A stretch of DNA of 51,288 nt from CAZKUN01 sp964555935. GTDB taxonomy: Bacteria > Armatimonadota > Zipacnadia > Zipacnadales > VGFC01. Shown piece by piece: positions 1 to 7,943 of the stretch. The stretch is from contig CAZKUN010000038.1 in the NCBI GenBank assembly GCA_964555935.1, forward strand, positions 1 to 51,288. The letters run 5' to 3'. Numbering within the stretch: position 1 is the stretch's first letter; every line of letters starts with the position of its first letter. Below the pieces are notes generated by a model that saw only the letters and a list, made by a program, of their open reading frames with translations, was not told the DNA's origin and ran no database searches. Both the position numbers and the translations under genes were made by a program.

Positions 1-393
1 ACTCCCGCCAACTGCTACGCGTCGGGCGGCGCGGACCAGGCTGCGACTGCGATGGTGGACCCGCGCGTTGCGCGACACGGCCGCCACTCGCTGCGGCTGA
101 CCACTCCGAGCGAGGGCGGGGGGATGACCATGCACCCGTATTGGGTCACGCTCGAATCCGACAAGCAGTACCGCATGAGTATCTGGGCCCGAGGCGCGAG
201 GCCGGGGCTTCGCTTCGAGATGTCGCTGAGGGGAATCGGCGAAGAGCAGTTTGAGCTAGGCACGGAATGGCGGGAATTCGAGCTGGTCGCCACTGCCGAG
301 GAGGCGCTGAAGATGGCGCACCTGGACCTGCGACTGCTCAGCGCCGGCACGGCCTGGTTTGATCTGCTTCAAGTCGTGCCGGCGGAGCGATAG
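1..393 (+). CDS. C-terminal part of a protein with a carbohydrate-binding-like domain (5' partial)
   Basis: The reading frame is open to the left edge, so the start lies outside the window and the ATG at 52 is probably internal. The visible 130 residues look like a CBM4/9- or CBM-like beta-sandwich: a 'HSLRLTTPS' strand, a 'YRMSIWARG' segment, then 'WREFELVATAEE' and a closing 'GTAWFDLLQVVP'. This order is typical of jelly-roll modules at the end of secreted glycosidases or surface proteins. The catalytic part, if any, is not in the window. It converges on the first SUMF1 gene with 6 bases between the stop codons. The fold assignment is from pattern only; the function of the parent protein cannot be told. 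Confidence 0.6.
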   Translation, partial: TPANCYASGGADQAATAMVDPRVARHGRHSLRLTTPSEGGGMTMHPYWVTLESDKQYRMSIWARGARPGLRFEMSLRGIGEEQFELGTEWREFELVATAEEALKMAHLDLRLLSAGTAWFDLLQVVPAER

Positions 394-399
394 CCCGGG

Positions 400-1248
400 T
401 TACGGAGTGATGCAGATTCGCAAGCCGACGCCATAGTTGCGCTCGTATGGGCGGCTAGTGTTTCCGCGGAAACTGGATCGGCACGCCCATGGCAGGTCGC
501 CGAGGCATCCGCCGCGCAGCACCCGGTACTCGCCGGTCGTAGGGCCGGTGGGATCGGTCTCGGGCGAGTCCTCGTAGTAGAGGGAGTCGTGCCAATCCGC
601 GCACCACTCCATGACGTTTCCGGCCAGGTTGAGCGCGCCACACCAACTCGCGCCGTCGGGGTTGGCGTCGGCGGGCATGGTGGTCCCGGCCGGCCCCTTG
701 TGCTCGCGATAGCAGCACCGGGATGATTCCCAGAAGTCGCCCCACGGGAACCAGCGGCTCGCAGACCCCCGAGCGGCGTACTCCCACTGGGCCTCGCTGG
801 GCAACGTGGCGCCGGCGCGCCTGCAATAGGCAATCGCCTCCGTCCAAGTGATGCCACGCACGGGGTGGTCGTCGGCGTCAGTGCTGTCGGCGGGGAACGG
901 CCGCTCGGTCTGCTCGGTAAAGAGGCGGAATCGGGCGTTCGTGACCTCGTGCTTGCCCAGCCAGAACCCCTTGCTAATGCGGACCTTGTGCGCGGGTCCA
1001 TCGCGGCGCAGGCCGTCCTCGGTGGCGCCTCTAAACCGACCCGCCGCATAGCGGATGTCCTCGTCGGTAGGCCCCATCGTGAACTCGCCCGCAGGGACCC
1101 AAACCATGGGCCCGCCGTCAGGCCCCGCGATCTCCTCGCCGACACGGGTTCCTGGGCTGAGCCAGGCTTTCTGCTCCGTGGCCGCCGGTTGCGCCGCGAG
1201 CGTTGCGCTTAGGCAGACCAGTGCCGGCACCCAAGTGTACCTCTTCAC
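400..1248 (-). CDS. Exported SUMF1/FGE-fold protein, tandem copy C
   Basis: The 282-residue protein has a signal peptide (VPALVCLSATLAAQ) followed by a complete SUMF1 (formylglycine-generating enzyme-like) domain. Visible family motifs are VWVPAGEF (about 49-56), GKHEVTN, LPSEAQWEYAARG (about 150-162), NVMEWCADW (about 211-219), RVLRGG and a terminal LRICITP. I chose the GTG start at 1248 because it sits 8 bases behind GAGAGGG, exactly the spacing used by the ATG of the next paralog; the ATG at 1254 would be too close. Of the two copper-binding cysteines of aerobic FGE (human C336 and C341), only the second position is Cys here (in WACRSS). It is therefore unlikely to be a classical FGE. Role unknown; it could be a non-heme-iron-type or non-catalytic member of the SUMF1/EgtB/PvdO family. 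Confidence 0.85.
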   Translation of the reverse strand: MKRYTWVPALVCLSATLAAQPAATEQKAWLSPGTRVGEEIAGPDGGPMVWVPAGEFTMGPTDEDIRYAAGRFRGATEDGLRRDGPAHKVRISKGFWLGKHEVTNARFRLFTEQTERPFPADSTDADDHPVRGITWTEAIAYCRRAGATLPSEAQWEYAARGSASRWFPWGDFWESSRCCYREHKGPAGTTMPADANPDGASWCGALNLAGNVMEWCADWHDSLYYEDSPETDPTGPTTGEYRVLRGGCLGDLPWACRSSFRGNTSRPYERNYGVGLRICITP

Positions 1249-1278
1249 GCTCATCACCCTCTCGCCGGTAATGACTGC
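1249..1278 (-). promoter_or_regulatory. Duplicated translation leader of SUMF1 copy C
   Basis: The 30-base gap between the stop of copy B and the start of copy C carries GCGAGAGGGTGATGAG followed by the start codon. The same string is present in the gap at 2116-2144. The GAGAGGG acts as ribosome-binding site, and the matching 8-base spacing decides the start of both genes. Confidence 0.6.
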
Positions 1279-2115
1279 CTACGGCGTGATGCAGACCCGG
1301 AAGCCGAAGTCACGATCTTGGTCCTCCGGGTAGTTCAGATCGCGGCCCGCGCTGCGCATGCTTGGTGGCGGATTCCCGTAGCCGCCGCCGCGGGCACATC
1401 GGTACTCGCCGCTGTCGGGTCCCGTGGGATCCGCGACCGGAGAGTCCTCGTAGTAGAGACGGTCATACCAGTCTTGGCAGAACTCCCACAGGTTGCCGGC
1501 CATGTCAAGGGCGCCACACCAACTCGCCCCGTCCGGGAAACTGCCCACGGGGAAGGTGAAACCGCCAGGGCCCTTGCGGATGCTGTAGCAGCATCGTTTC
1601 GAGTCCCAGAAGTTCCCCCACGGATACCAGCGATTCTCGGGCCCTCGGGCAGCGTACTCCCACTGAGCCTCCGTCGGCAGGACCATCCCGAAGCTATGGC
1701 AGTATGCCGCTGCGCCTTCCCAACTGACGGCCGCCACGGGGTGATTGGGCGCCTGATCGCTCTTCTCTGGGAACGAGGCTCCGGCCGCCTCGCAATAGGC
1801 GCGGTATTGGGCGTTCGTCACCTCGTGCTTGCCCAGCCAGAAGCCCTTGCTGATGCGGACCTGGTGGATGGGAGTCTCGCCGACCGGTTGCTCGCCGCCC
1901 AGGCGGCCCATCGCGTAGCGGATATCCTCGTCAGTGGACCCCATCTTGAACTTTCCCGCCGGGACCCAGACCATGGCGCCCCCGTTGGGCCCCACGATCT
2001 CCTCGCCGACGCGCGTTCCCGGGCTGAGCCAGAGCTTCTGCTCCGTGGCCGCCGGTTGCGCCGCGAGCGTTGCGCTCAGGCCTAGTAGGATCATGGTCCA
2101 CATGCACCTTGTCAT
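1279..2115 (-). CDS. Exported SUMF1/FGE-fold protein, tandem copy B
   Basis: This 278-residue paralog of the 400-1248 gene has a signal peptide ending in LSATLAAQ, then VWVPAGKFKMG, GKHEVTNAQYRAYCEA, LPTEAQWEYAARG, a double cysteine in KRCCYS, PDGASWCGALDMAGN, WEFCQDWYD and FGFRVCITP. The region matching FGE C336/C341 reads RGGGYGNPPPSMRSAGR and has no cysteine, so copper-dependent formylglycine formation is not expected. About 36 bases around the signal-peptide end (2040-2078) are identical to copy C at 1180-1205 and beyond, which points to recent duplication. The ATG at 2115 was chosen over upstream in-frame codons (2121, 2139) because it has the well-spaced GAGAGGG. The frame can be read further upstream, to 2385, but this only overlaps copy A. 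Confidence 0.85.
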   Translation of the reverse strand: MTRCMWTMILLGLSATLAAQPAATEQKLWLSPGTRVGEEIVGPNGGAMVWVPAGKFKMGSTDEDIRYAMGRLGGEQPVGETPIHQVRISKGFWLGKHEVTNAQYRAYCEAAGASFPEKSDQAPNHPVAAVSWEGAAAYCHSFGMVLPTEAQWEYAARGPENRWYPWGNFWDSKRCCYSIRKGPGGFTFPVGSFPDGASWCGALDMAGNLWEFCQDWYDRLYYEDSPVADPTGPDSGEYRCARGGGYGNPPPSMRSAGRDLNYPEDQDRDFGFRVCITP

Positions 2116-2144
2116 CCTCATCACCCTCTCGCTAGTCATGTCGC
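2116..2144 (-). promoter_or_regulatory. Duplicated translation leader of SUMF1 copy B
   Basis: This 29-base gap between copies A and B holds GCGAGAGGGTGATGAG, the same leader as at 1249-1278. It shows that gene and ribosome-binding site were duplicated together. Confidence 0.6.
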
Positions 2145-2981
2145 TTACGGCGTGATGCACGCCCGGAGCCCCATGCCTTGATGGCGGAGTTCCGGGAACT
2201 TGGATCCTCGGTTGGCGCTCCGGATGTAGTGCGGTGGGTCCGCGTACTGGCCGCCGCGCATCGCCCGGTACTCGCCCGTGATCGGGCCTGTGGGATCGGT
2301 GTCGGGAGACTCGCCGTAATAGAGCGTATCGAACCAGTCGAGGCACCACTCCAGCACGTTGCCCGCCATGTCGAGCGCGCCGCACCAGCTCGCGCCGTCC
2401 GGGAAGCTCCCCACGGGAAACGTGCCACCATTCGGTGGCTTATGGTTGACATAACAGCAGCGGGATGACTCCCAAAAGTTGCCCCACGGGAACCACCGAT
2501 TCTCAGGCCCGCGAGCGGCGTATTCCCACTGCGCCTCGGTGAGCAGCGACAGCCCATGGTGGCGAGTGTAAGCCACCGCATCACCCCAGGAGAGAGTCTC
2601 GACAGGATGATTGCCTGGCCGCACGCTGCCTGTTGGGAAGGCCGTGCCGGTCGCCTCACAGAAAGCGCGATACTGGTCGTTGGTCACCTCGTGCTTGCCG
2701 ATCCAGAACCCCTTGCTGATGCGCACCTTGTGGACGGGGTGTTCCTTATCGAAGTGCTGGTTTGGCGTGTTGAACCGCCCTCGCGCGTAGCGAACATCTT
2801 CGCCGGTGCTGCCCATGCTGAACTTGCCGGCGGGCACCCACACCATCGGCCCGCCGTCGGGACCTACGATTTCCTCACCGACACGCGTTCCGGCGCTCGT
2901 CCACGGCTTCGCGTCGGCTCCTTGGGCGTGAGCAGACACCGCAGCCACCAGAAGGGCAACAGCCGCCATCGCTCGATGCAT
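2145..2981 (-). CDS. Exported SUMF1/FGE-fold protein, tandem copy A (first of the operon)
   Basis: This is the upstream member of the three-gene tandem, 278 residues with signal peptide MHRAMAAVALLVAAVSAHAQ. The SUMF1 domain shows MVWVPAGKFSMG, GKHEVTNDQYRAFCEA, LLTEAQWEYAARG, ESSRCCYVNHK, ASWCGALDMAGNVLEWC and a GLRACITP ending. The FGE copper site is absent: RGGQYADPPHYIRSANRG carries no Cys. The start is preceded by GGGAGG about ten bases upstream. Copies A, B and C share the CC pair, the WCGAL cysteine and the terminal C-I-T-P, so these cysteines may form structural disulfides in the exported protein. It is divergent from the FG-GAP gene at 3175, with 193 bases between. Confidence 0.85.
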   Translation of the reverse strand: MHRAMAAVALLVAAVSAHAQGADAKPWTSAGTRVGEEIVGPDGGPMVWVPAGKFSMGSTGEDVRYARGRFNTPNQHFDKEHPVHKVRISKGFWIGKHEVTNDQYRAFCEATGTAFPTGSVRPGNHPVETLSWGDAVAYTRHHGLSLLTEAQWEYAARGPENRWFPWGNFWESSRCCYVNHKPPNGGTFPVGSFPDGASWCGALDMAGNVLEWCLDWFDTLYYGESPDTDPTGPITGEYRAMRGGQYADPPHYIRSANRGSKFPELRHQGMGLRACITP

Positions 2982-3174
2982 ATCCCCCGACCTCCCATTG
3001 GCTCGCGTTGCGCGTCCCCATGTTAGACAGTCGGATACCTACTTTGGCTCCGCCCCAATCGATCTCCTGCCCCGAGGGCAGGGCGCCCCCAGCGTCGAAG
3101 CAACGGGCGACCCCGTCCGCAATCCCGGACCCCTCGCTCAGCCCGAGCGTTTGGGGTACCTGAGGTGACTTCCC
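2982..3174. other. Divergent intergenic region
   Basis: This 193-base space separates the SUMF1 operon from the FG-GAP propeller gene and must hold both promoters. I see no convincing -35/-10 pair. The end nearest 3174 carries the ribosome-binding site GAGGTGA for the plus-strand gene. Confidence 0.4.
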
Positions 3175-4533
3175 ATGTCGATGAGTCTCGCGCTGCTGTT
3201 GACCGCGCCGCTTGCGTCCGCGCAGTTTCCGACGCCCGTGAAGACGGTGATCCCGCTGGAGATCGCGACTCCTGTCGAGGACAGTGCCGGGAGCATGATC
3301 GCGGCGGATGTCGATGATGACGGCGCGATGGAGCTGCTCGTCACCGCGCCGGGGTGGCTGGGATGCTATCGGCCCGACGGGACGAAGATGTGGTCGAAGG
3401 AGATCGAGATCCGCGTTGGCGGCCAGAGCGAATCGCAAGGCTTGCCCGGGCACCATGGACCCGGCGTCGTCGCGGCGGATGCGGATGCCGACGGGACGAC
3501 CGAGGTCATCTTCCTCACGCAAGACAGCGTGCTGCACGCGGTCGCTGGCGCGACGGGTGAGGAGATCTGGACGGCCACGCCACCAGTGCCCGAGGGCGCG
3601 GAGCGGTGGGAGCAGGTGATCATCGCGAGTCTGTCGGCGGTTGGGGCTGAGGACATCCTGCTCCAGGCTACAAACAAGGACGGCTACCGCACGGGGCGCT
3701 ATCTCGCGGCCTACCGCGCTGGGGATCTCCGCGCGGGAGCCGGGCCGCTGTGGACGACGGATGGGTTCATGTCATGCGCGCACAATGGGGCTCGGGTGGG
3801 GGACCTGGACGGAGACGGTCGCGACGAGATCCTGGGCGCGACGATCTTCAGCGGCCTCGGCGAGCTGCTGTACAAGATCCCCCTGCGCGGGCACGTGGAC
3901 TCGGTCTTCGTGGGGGACGTGGACCCGGACCGCGCCGGGCTCGAGGTCGTGATGCTCGAAGAGGGCGGCGGCGAGGAGGGCAACCGCGTGTTTCTCTGCA
4001 CGGCTGAGGGACTGCTATTCGAAACGCATTACAAGCACCAGGAGCCGCAGAACGCGGCGCTCGGCCGATTTGACCTCAGCCGCGATGGCATGCAGGTGTG
4101 GTGCCGGAGCCGCTACAGCGAACACCAGAAGCCATTCGTGTTCGATGTGGAGGGGGAGCTGATCTTCGACTACGCGATGGATGACGTGGCGCCGGAGGGG
4201 TGGACGTATAGCGGCGTGGAGACGATCTGGACGATTGACTGGACGGGCGAAGAGGGCCAGCTTGCGTGTGCCAAGGAGCGCCACGAGGATGGTGATGTCT
4301 GCATCTACCAGCCGATGACGGGGGAGTTTCTGCTCCGCATCCCGGAGGCGGCGGCGAGGCTGTATGTCGCGGATATAACCGGCGACTGGCGCGAGGAGAT
4401 CGTGGTCTGGAATGGCTCGGAATTGCATCTGTATGAGAACCCAGCGCCGAATCCGAGGCCGGAGGAGCCAAGGCTCTGGGAGCAAGAGCACTATCGGCGG
4501 GCGAAGATGACGTGGAATTACTATAGTCCATAA
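3175..4533 (+). CDS. Exported FG-GAP/VCBS-type beta-propeller protein
   Basis: A 452-residue protein with a short signal peptide (MSMSLALLLTAPLASAQ). It has repeated calcium-loop-like blades: AADVDDDGAMELLV, AADADADGTTEVIFL, VGDLDGDGRDEILG, VGDVDPDRAGLEVV and VADITGDWREEIVVW. These D-x-D-x-D-G motifs followed by E-(I/V/L) define FG-GAP/VCBS repeats, and PQQ-like outer strands are mixed in. The C-terminal WEQEHYRRAKMTWNYYSP is a tail I associate with such propellers in Planctomycetota-like genomes and rhamnogalacturonan-lyase-11-like proteins. No catalytic residues could be assigned. GAGGTGA lies upstream at a good distance. It converges on the ceramidase-like gene, with 4 bases between stops. 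A binding or lyase-like role in polysaccharide handling is inference. Confidence 0.8.
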   Translation: MSMSLALLLTAPLASAQFPTPVKTVIPLEIATPVEDSAGSMIAADVDDDGAMELLVTAPGWLGCYRPDGTKMWSKEIEIRVGGQSESQGLPGHHGPGVVAADADADGTTEVIFLTQDSVLHAVAGATGEEIWTATPPVPEGAERWEQVIIASLSAVGAEDILLQATNKDGYRTGRYLAAYRAGDLRAGAGPLWTTDGFMSCAHNGARVGDLDGDGRDEILGATIFSGLGELLYKIPLRGHVDSVFVGDVDPDRAGLEVVMLEEGGGEEGNRVFLCTAEGLLFETHYKHQEPQNAALGRFDLSRDGMQVWCRSRYSEHQKPFVFDVEGELIFDYAMDDVAPEGWTYSGVETIWTIDWTGEEGQLACAKERHEDGDVCIYQPMTGEFLLRIPEAAARLYVADITGDWREEIVVWNGSELHLYENPAPNPRPEEPRLWEQEHYRRAKMTWNYYSP

Positions 4534-4537
4534 ACTG

Positions 4538-5776
4538 TCAGTCAAAGAGGCCGCTGAGCAACGCCTGGGCGGTCTGCGTCATTCTCTCCGGCTCTCCCTG
4601 CGCGACGCGACACCACGCGCCCATGCCGACCTCGTAGCCACCACGGTCCCAGTCATCTTCCGGGACGAGGTACCCCAAGCAACCGTTAGCGCACTCGGCG
4701 ATCATGGTCATCCCCGCCGGCGAGTCAGCCTTGAGTTGCAGGCCCAGGGCGCAGAACAGCTCCCCAGGGAAGGCGGCGATCGCGGCGTCGCCGATGCGAA
4801 GGGCCTGGAGTTCGACGTCGATGGGCTCTTGGCCGAACTGGGCCAACCGGTAGGCCTCGCTCGCGGCGCGATTCCCCTCGGCGAGGGCGGCTTCGGCTTC
4901 CTCGACTGAGGGCGCTTGGCGGGCGGATACGGTGATGACGGTTGAGCGGGAGACGAGGATGGGGTCGAGCAGTTCACTAAGCCTCGCGTTGCCAATGGCG
5001 TGCAGAATGCCTCCGGCGAGCATCAGGCCATACGTCTCGACATCGCGCCACTCGCCGGTGTGCCCCTTCGCCGGGTTGATGTCGCCTGATGGGCCTTGCA
5101 GGAAGAGACAGCATCCGCCGATCGTGTCCTCAACCAAGCGCGTGGCGACTCCAGGGAAGTCGGCGGAGACGAGCGGCTGAACCTGGACGGTGACAGGGTG
5201 GCAGGTGGCGTTGGCGATGACGATGGGTCCGGCGTTCTCGCGCTCGGCGAGGAGGACTTGAACAGATTCATCGACGGGCGCGGGACCTCCGAACCGCGCG
5301 CGTCGGTTACATGTCATGCCCTCGACGGAGCCCGCTCCCACGCGCAACTCGGCTGAGGAGCGATCTCTCCATGCGGCGGCGATGGTTTCGGCCAGTTGCC
5401 TGGCGAGGTCTTCCAGCCACTCGGCGCAGTCCTCACGCTCCCAGATGCGGGTGATGCCGTAGGTCTCGGGGGTTGCGTGCGCGTGGGTGGCGGCGATGAG
5501 GATCGCGTCGGGCGAGAGGCCGGTCTCGGCGCCGGCGGCGAGACGCACCTCGTCGATAAAGTCTCGTCCAGGGCCGAATAGGTCGCGCGACAGGCCGAGC
5601 GCGTCAGCGCTCAGGATCGCCACGGCGTCGTCGCCTGTCTGGAAGGCAGCAGCCCGCGCGTAAAGGGGATCGTGGACGCCCTCGAACAACGCCTGGCGAG
5701 GCTCAAATCCGAGGTAAGGCACGTGCAGGGGCGGAGTGATGTCGGTCTTGGACGCGCCAGCGAGGAGCTTGCTCAT
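4538..5776 (-). CDS. Neutral/alkaline ceramidase N-terminal-domain family hydrolase, paralog 1
   Basis: A 412-residue protein opening with LLAGASKTDITPP, the hallmark of the neutral/alkaline non-lysosomal ceramidase family. Metal-ligand motifs are present: the HAH pair at residues 98-100 (ATHAHATPET), CHP at 192-194 and GDINP at 231-235. A late segment reads ANGCLGYLVPEDDWDRGGYEV, also conserved in the family. It is much shorter than true ceramidases (about 650-750 residues), lacks their C-terminal domain and has no signal peptide. Environmental bacteria often hold many such short copies, and their substrate is not established. A second copy lies at 24343. Hydrolysis of an amide or ester is a reasonable guess; ceramide as substrate is not supported. 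Confidence 0.8.
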   Translation of the reverse strand: MSKLLAGASKTDITPPLHVPYLGFEPRQALFEGVHDPLYARAAAFQTGDDAVAILSADALGLSRDLFGPGRDFIDEVRLAAGAETGLSPDAILIAATHAHATPETYGITRIWEREDCAEWLEDLARQLAETIAAAWRDRSSAELRVGAGSVEGMTCNRRARFGGPAPVDESVQVLLAERENAGPIVIANATCHPVTVQVQPLVSADFPGVATRLVEDTIGGCCLFLQGPSGDINPAKGHTGEWRDVETYGLMLAGGILHAIGNARLSELLDPILVSRSTVITVSARQAPSVEEAEAALAEGNRAASEAYRLAQFGQEPIDVELQALRIGDAAIAAFPGELFCALGLQLKADSPAGMTMIAECANGCLGYLVPEDDWDRGGYEVGMGAWCRVAQGEPERMTQTAQALLSGLFD

Positions 5777-5858
5777 GATGGGCCGGCCCTTCGCCTGTCG
5801 CTAGGCGTTTACCTTGCGTACCGAGGACGCCTCGGCAGCCGCGCCGAAGGGGCTCCCC

Positions 5859-7943
5859 ATGACCCATCACCTCGCCGCAATTCTCGCAACCGCACTGATT
5901 GGTCTCGGCGTCGCGCACGCAGACCCAGCAGTCGAACGCGCCAACGGCGTCACTCGGCTAGTTATCGACGGCGATCCGACGCTGCCGATCGTCTTCTTCC
6001 ACAACACCGACATCCCCGGCGAGAAGTCCGACCGTTACCTCCGCGAGCAAGTGACGCTGGCACGTGATTCAGGGGTGCACCTGTACTCGATGCCCTTGCG
6101 GACGCGGCGCGGGCCGGATGGAATCACGCCCGACTGGGCGCATCCCGATTCGCTGATGGACAAGTTCCTGGCGGTTGATCCGGAGGCGAAGTTCATACTG
6201 CGCGTGTACCCCGGCCCGAACTGGTCGTGGAAGGCGATCCGCGAGAAGACAACTCCAGAGGGCGAGTTCGTGCGTTTCGTCGAGGGGGACAGCCCGGGTC
6301 TATCGATCTCGTCGGAGGTCTTCCGGCAGGGCTCGAACGACGAGTTGGCGGAGATGGTGCGGCACTACGAGGCCTCGGAATACGCGCCGCGCATCCTGGC
6401 GTGGCAGCCGGGCGGGCCGTACCACGAGATGTTCATGGCGGGCTATCGCCAACACGGTCCTGATTACTCCGATGCCAACACGCGCGCGTTCCGCGACTGG
6501 CTCGGCGAGCATTACGAGACGGACGCGGCGCTGCAGGCGGCGTGGGGCGACGATGAGGTCACGCTCGGCACGGCTGAGGTCCCGGCCTTCGCGCCCGGGC
6601 GCTTCCCCATGCGCATGGGCGCGGGCGGGACGCCGATCAGCGTCTTCTACGACCTGCCCGGCGAGCAATCGTGGGTGGACTTCAGCGAGTACATGAGCGA
6701 CATCACGGCAGACCGCTTGATCGAGTGGGCGAGCATCGTCAAGCGGGAGTCGGGCGGGAAGCGGCTGGTGGCGTTCTTCTACGGCTACACGTTCGATCTG
6801 TGCGGCAGCTTCGCAGGACACTACCGGCTCCAGCGGGTGCTCGATTGCCCAGACATCGACATTCTCGCAAGTCCGTACAGCTATGCTGACCGCCAACCGG
6901 GCGGCGCGGGCAACTTCATGTGTCCCGTCGATTCGATCCTGGCCCACGGCAAGCTGTGGTTCAACGAGGACGACACGCGAACGAGCGTCTCGGACTTGAA
7001 GGACTCGCCGACGAACATCAACCTCTGGGACGAGCTGCTGGCCGACGTCGACTCAGACCTGGCGGTGCTGGACCGCAACTTCGGCTCCATCATGACCCAT
7101 CGCGCGGCGACGTGGTGGATGGACCTGATCGCCGGCGGGCAGTTCCAGGCGCCGGAGATGTGGGCGATGCTGCGCGAACGGATCAAGCTCTACCAGGAGA
7201 TCTACGACGACCCGACGGCCGATGCCCCCGAGGCCGCGCTGATCGTCGATGAGGACAGCAAACTCCACGTGAAGGACGACTGGGACGCGAACTGGTGGAT
7301 GATGTACAAGCTCCGCGACGACATCGCGAAGGCCGGCACGTCGGTCGGCTACTACGCGCTCGCGGATTTCATCGAGGGCGTGGTGCCTGAATGCAAGGCC
7401 TACGTTTTCGCGAACGCCTTCGCGCTGAGCGAGGCCCAGGCCGCGGCGATCCGCGAGCGGCTTGACGCCGAGGAGGCGACGGCAATCTGGATCTACGCGC
7501 CCGGCTTCATCGGTGGCCGCGTGGAGGAGCTAACAGGGATCTCCGTCGAGGTCGGCGAGGGCACGCTCGGCAGCGAAGGAGAAGGAATGCTTGCCGGCGA
7601 GAGCTGGGGCGCGCCGCTGACCGTCACGCCTCGGCTATCCCCCACCTCCGGCGAAGCACTTGGGCACTACCGCGATGGCGGGCCAACATCGGCGGCGCGG
7701 ACGGCACGCGATGTTCTCCTCGGCGACCTCGGACCAACGCCATCGGTGCTTCGCAAGCTGCTGGAGACGGCTGGGTGTCACATCTGGACGCGCAACAACG
7801 AAGTCGTGCTCACCGACGGTCAGTTCCTGATCGTGCATTCGGCCGAGGAAGGTCCCGTCGACATCAGCGCCCCACAGGGCGTGACACTCGAGCCGCTCAC
7901 CCCATCGACCACCCGCACCCGCTGGTATCGTCTCACCCGCTAG
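5859..7943 (+). CDS. Exported GH42-like (clan GH-A) putative glycoside hydrolase
   Basis: A 694-residue protein. The ATG at 5859 is taken because it is followed by a clear signal peptide (HLAAILATALIGLGVAHA) and preceded by AAGGGG; the in-frame TTG at 5814 has neither. The middle is a TIM barrel of the beta-galactosidase GH42 type: WQPGGPYHEMF near residue 180, MSDITADRLIEW, then CPVDSILAHGKLWFNEDDTRT near 355-375. The acidic residues of HEMF and FNEDD are candidates for acid/base and nucleophile. The last 200 residues (from AALIVDEDSK) resemble the GH42 glutamine-amidotransferase-like domain. Its stop overlaps the stop of the convergent FAD gene in a shared CTAG. The sugar specificity cannot be read. 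Confidence 0.7.
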   Translation: MTHHLAAILATALIGLGVAHADPAVERANGVTRLVIDGDPTLPIVFFHNTDIPGEKSDRYLREQVTLARDSGVHLYSMPLRTRRGPDGITPDWAHPDSLMDKFLAVDPEAKFILRVYPGPNWSWKAIREKTTPEGEFVRFVEGDSPGLSISSEVFRQGSNDELAEMVRHYEASEYAPRILAWQPGGPYHEMFMAGYRQHGPDYSDANTRAFRDWLGEHYETDAALQAAWGDDEVTLGTAEVPAFAPGRFPMRMGAGGTPISVFYDLPGEQSWVDFSEYMSDITADRLIEWASIVKRESGGKRLVAFFYGYTFDLCGSFAGHYRLQRVLDCPDIDILASPYSYADRQPGGAGNFMCPVDSILAHGKLWFNEDDTRTSVSDLKDSPTNINLWDELLADVDSDLAVLDRNFGSIMTHRAATWWMDLIAGGQFQAPEMWAMLRERIKLYQEIYDDPTADAPEAALIVDEDSKLHVKDDWDANWWMMYKLRDDIAKAGTSVGYYALADFIEGVVPECKAYVFANAFALSEAQAAAIRERLDAEEATAIWIYAPGFIGGRVEELTGISVEVGEGTLGSEGEGMLAGESWGAPLTVTPRLSPTSGEALGHYRDGGPTSAARTARDVLLGDLGPTPSVLRKLLETAGCHIWTRNNEVVLTDGQFLIVHSAEEGPVDISAPQGVTLEPLTPSTTRTRWYRLTR

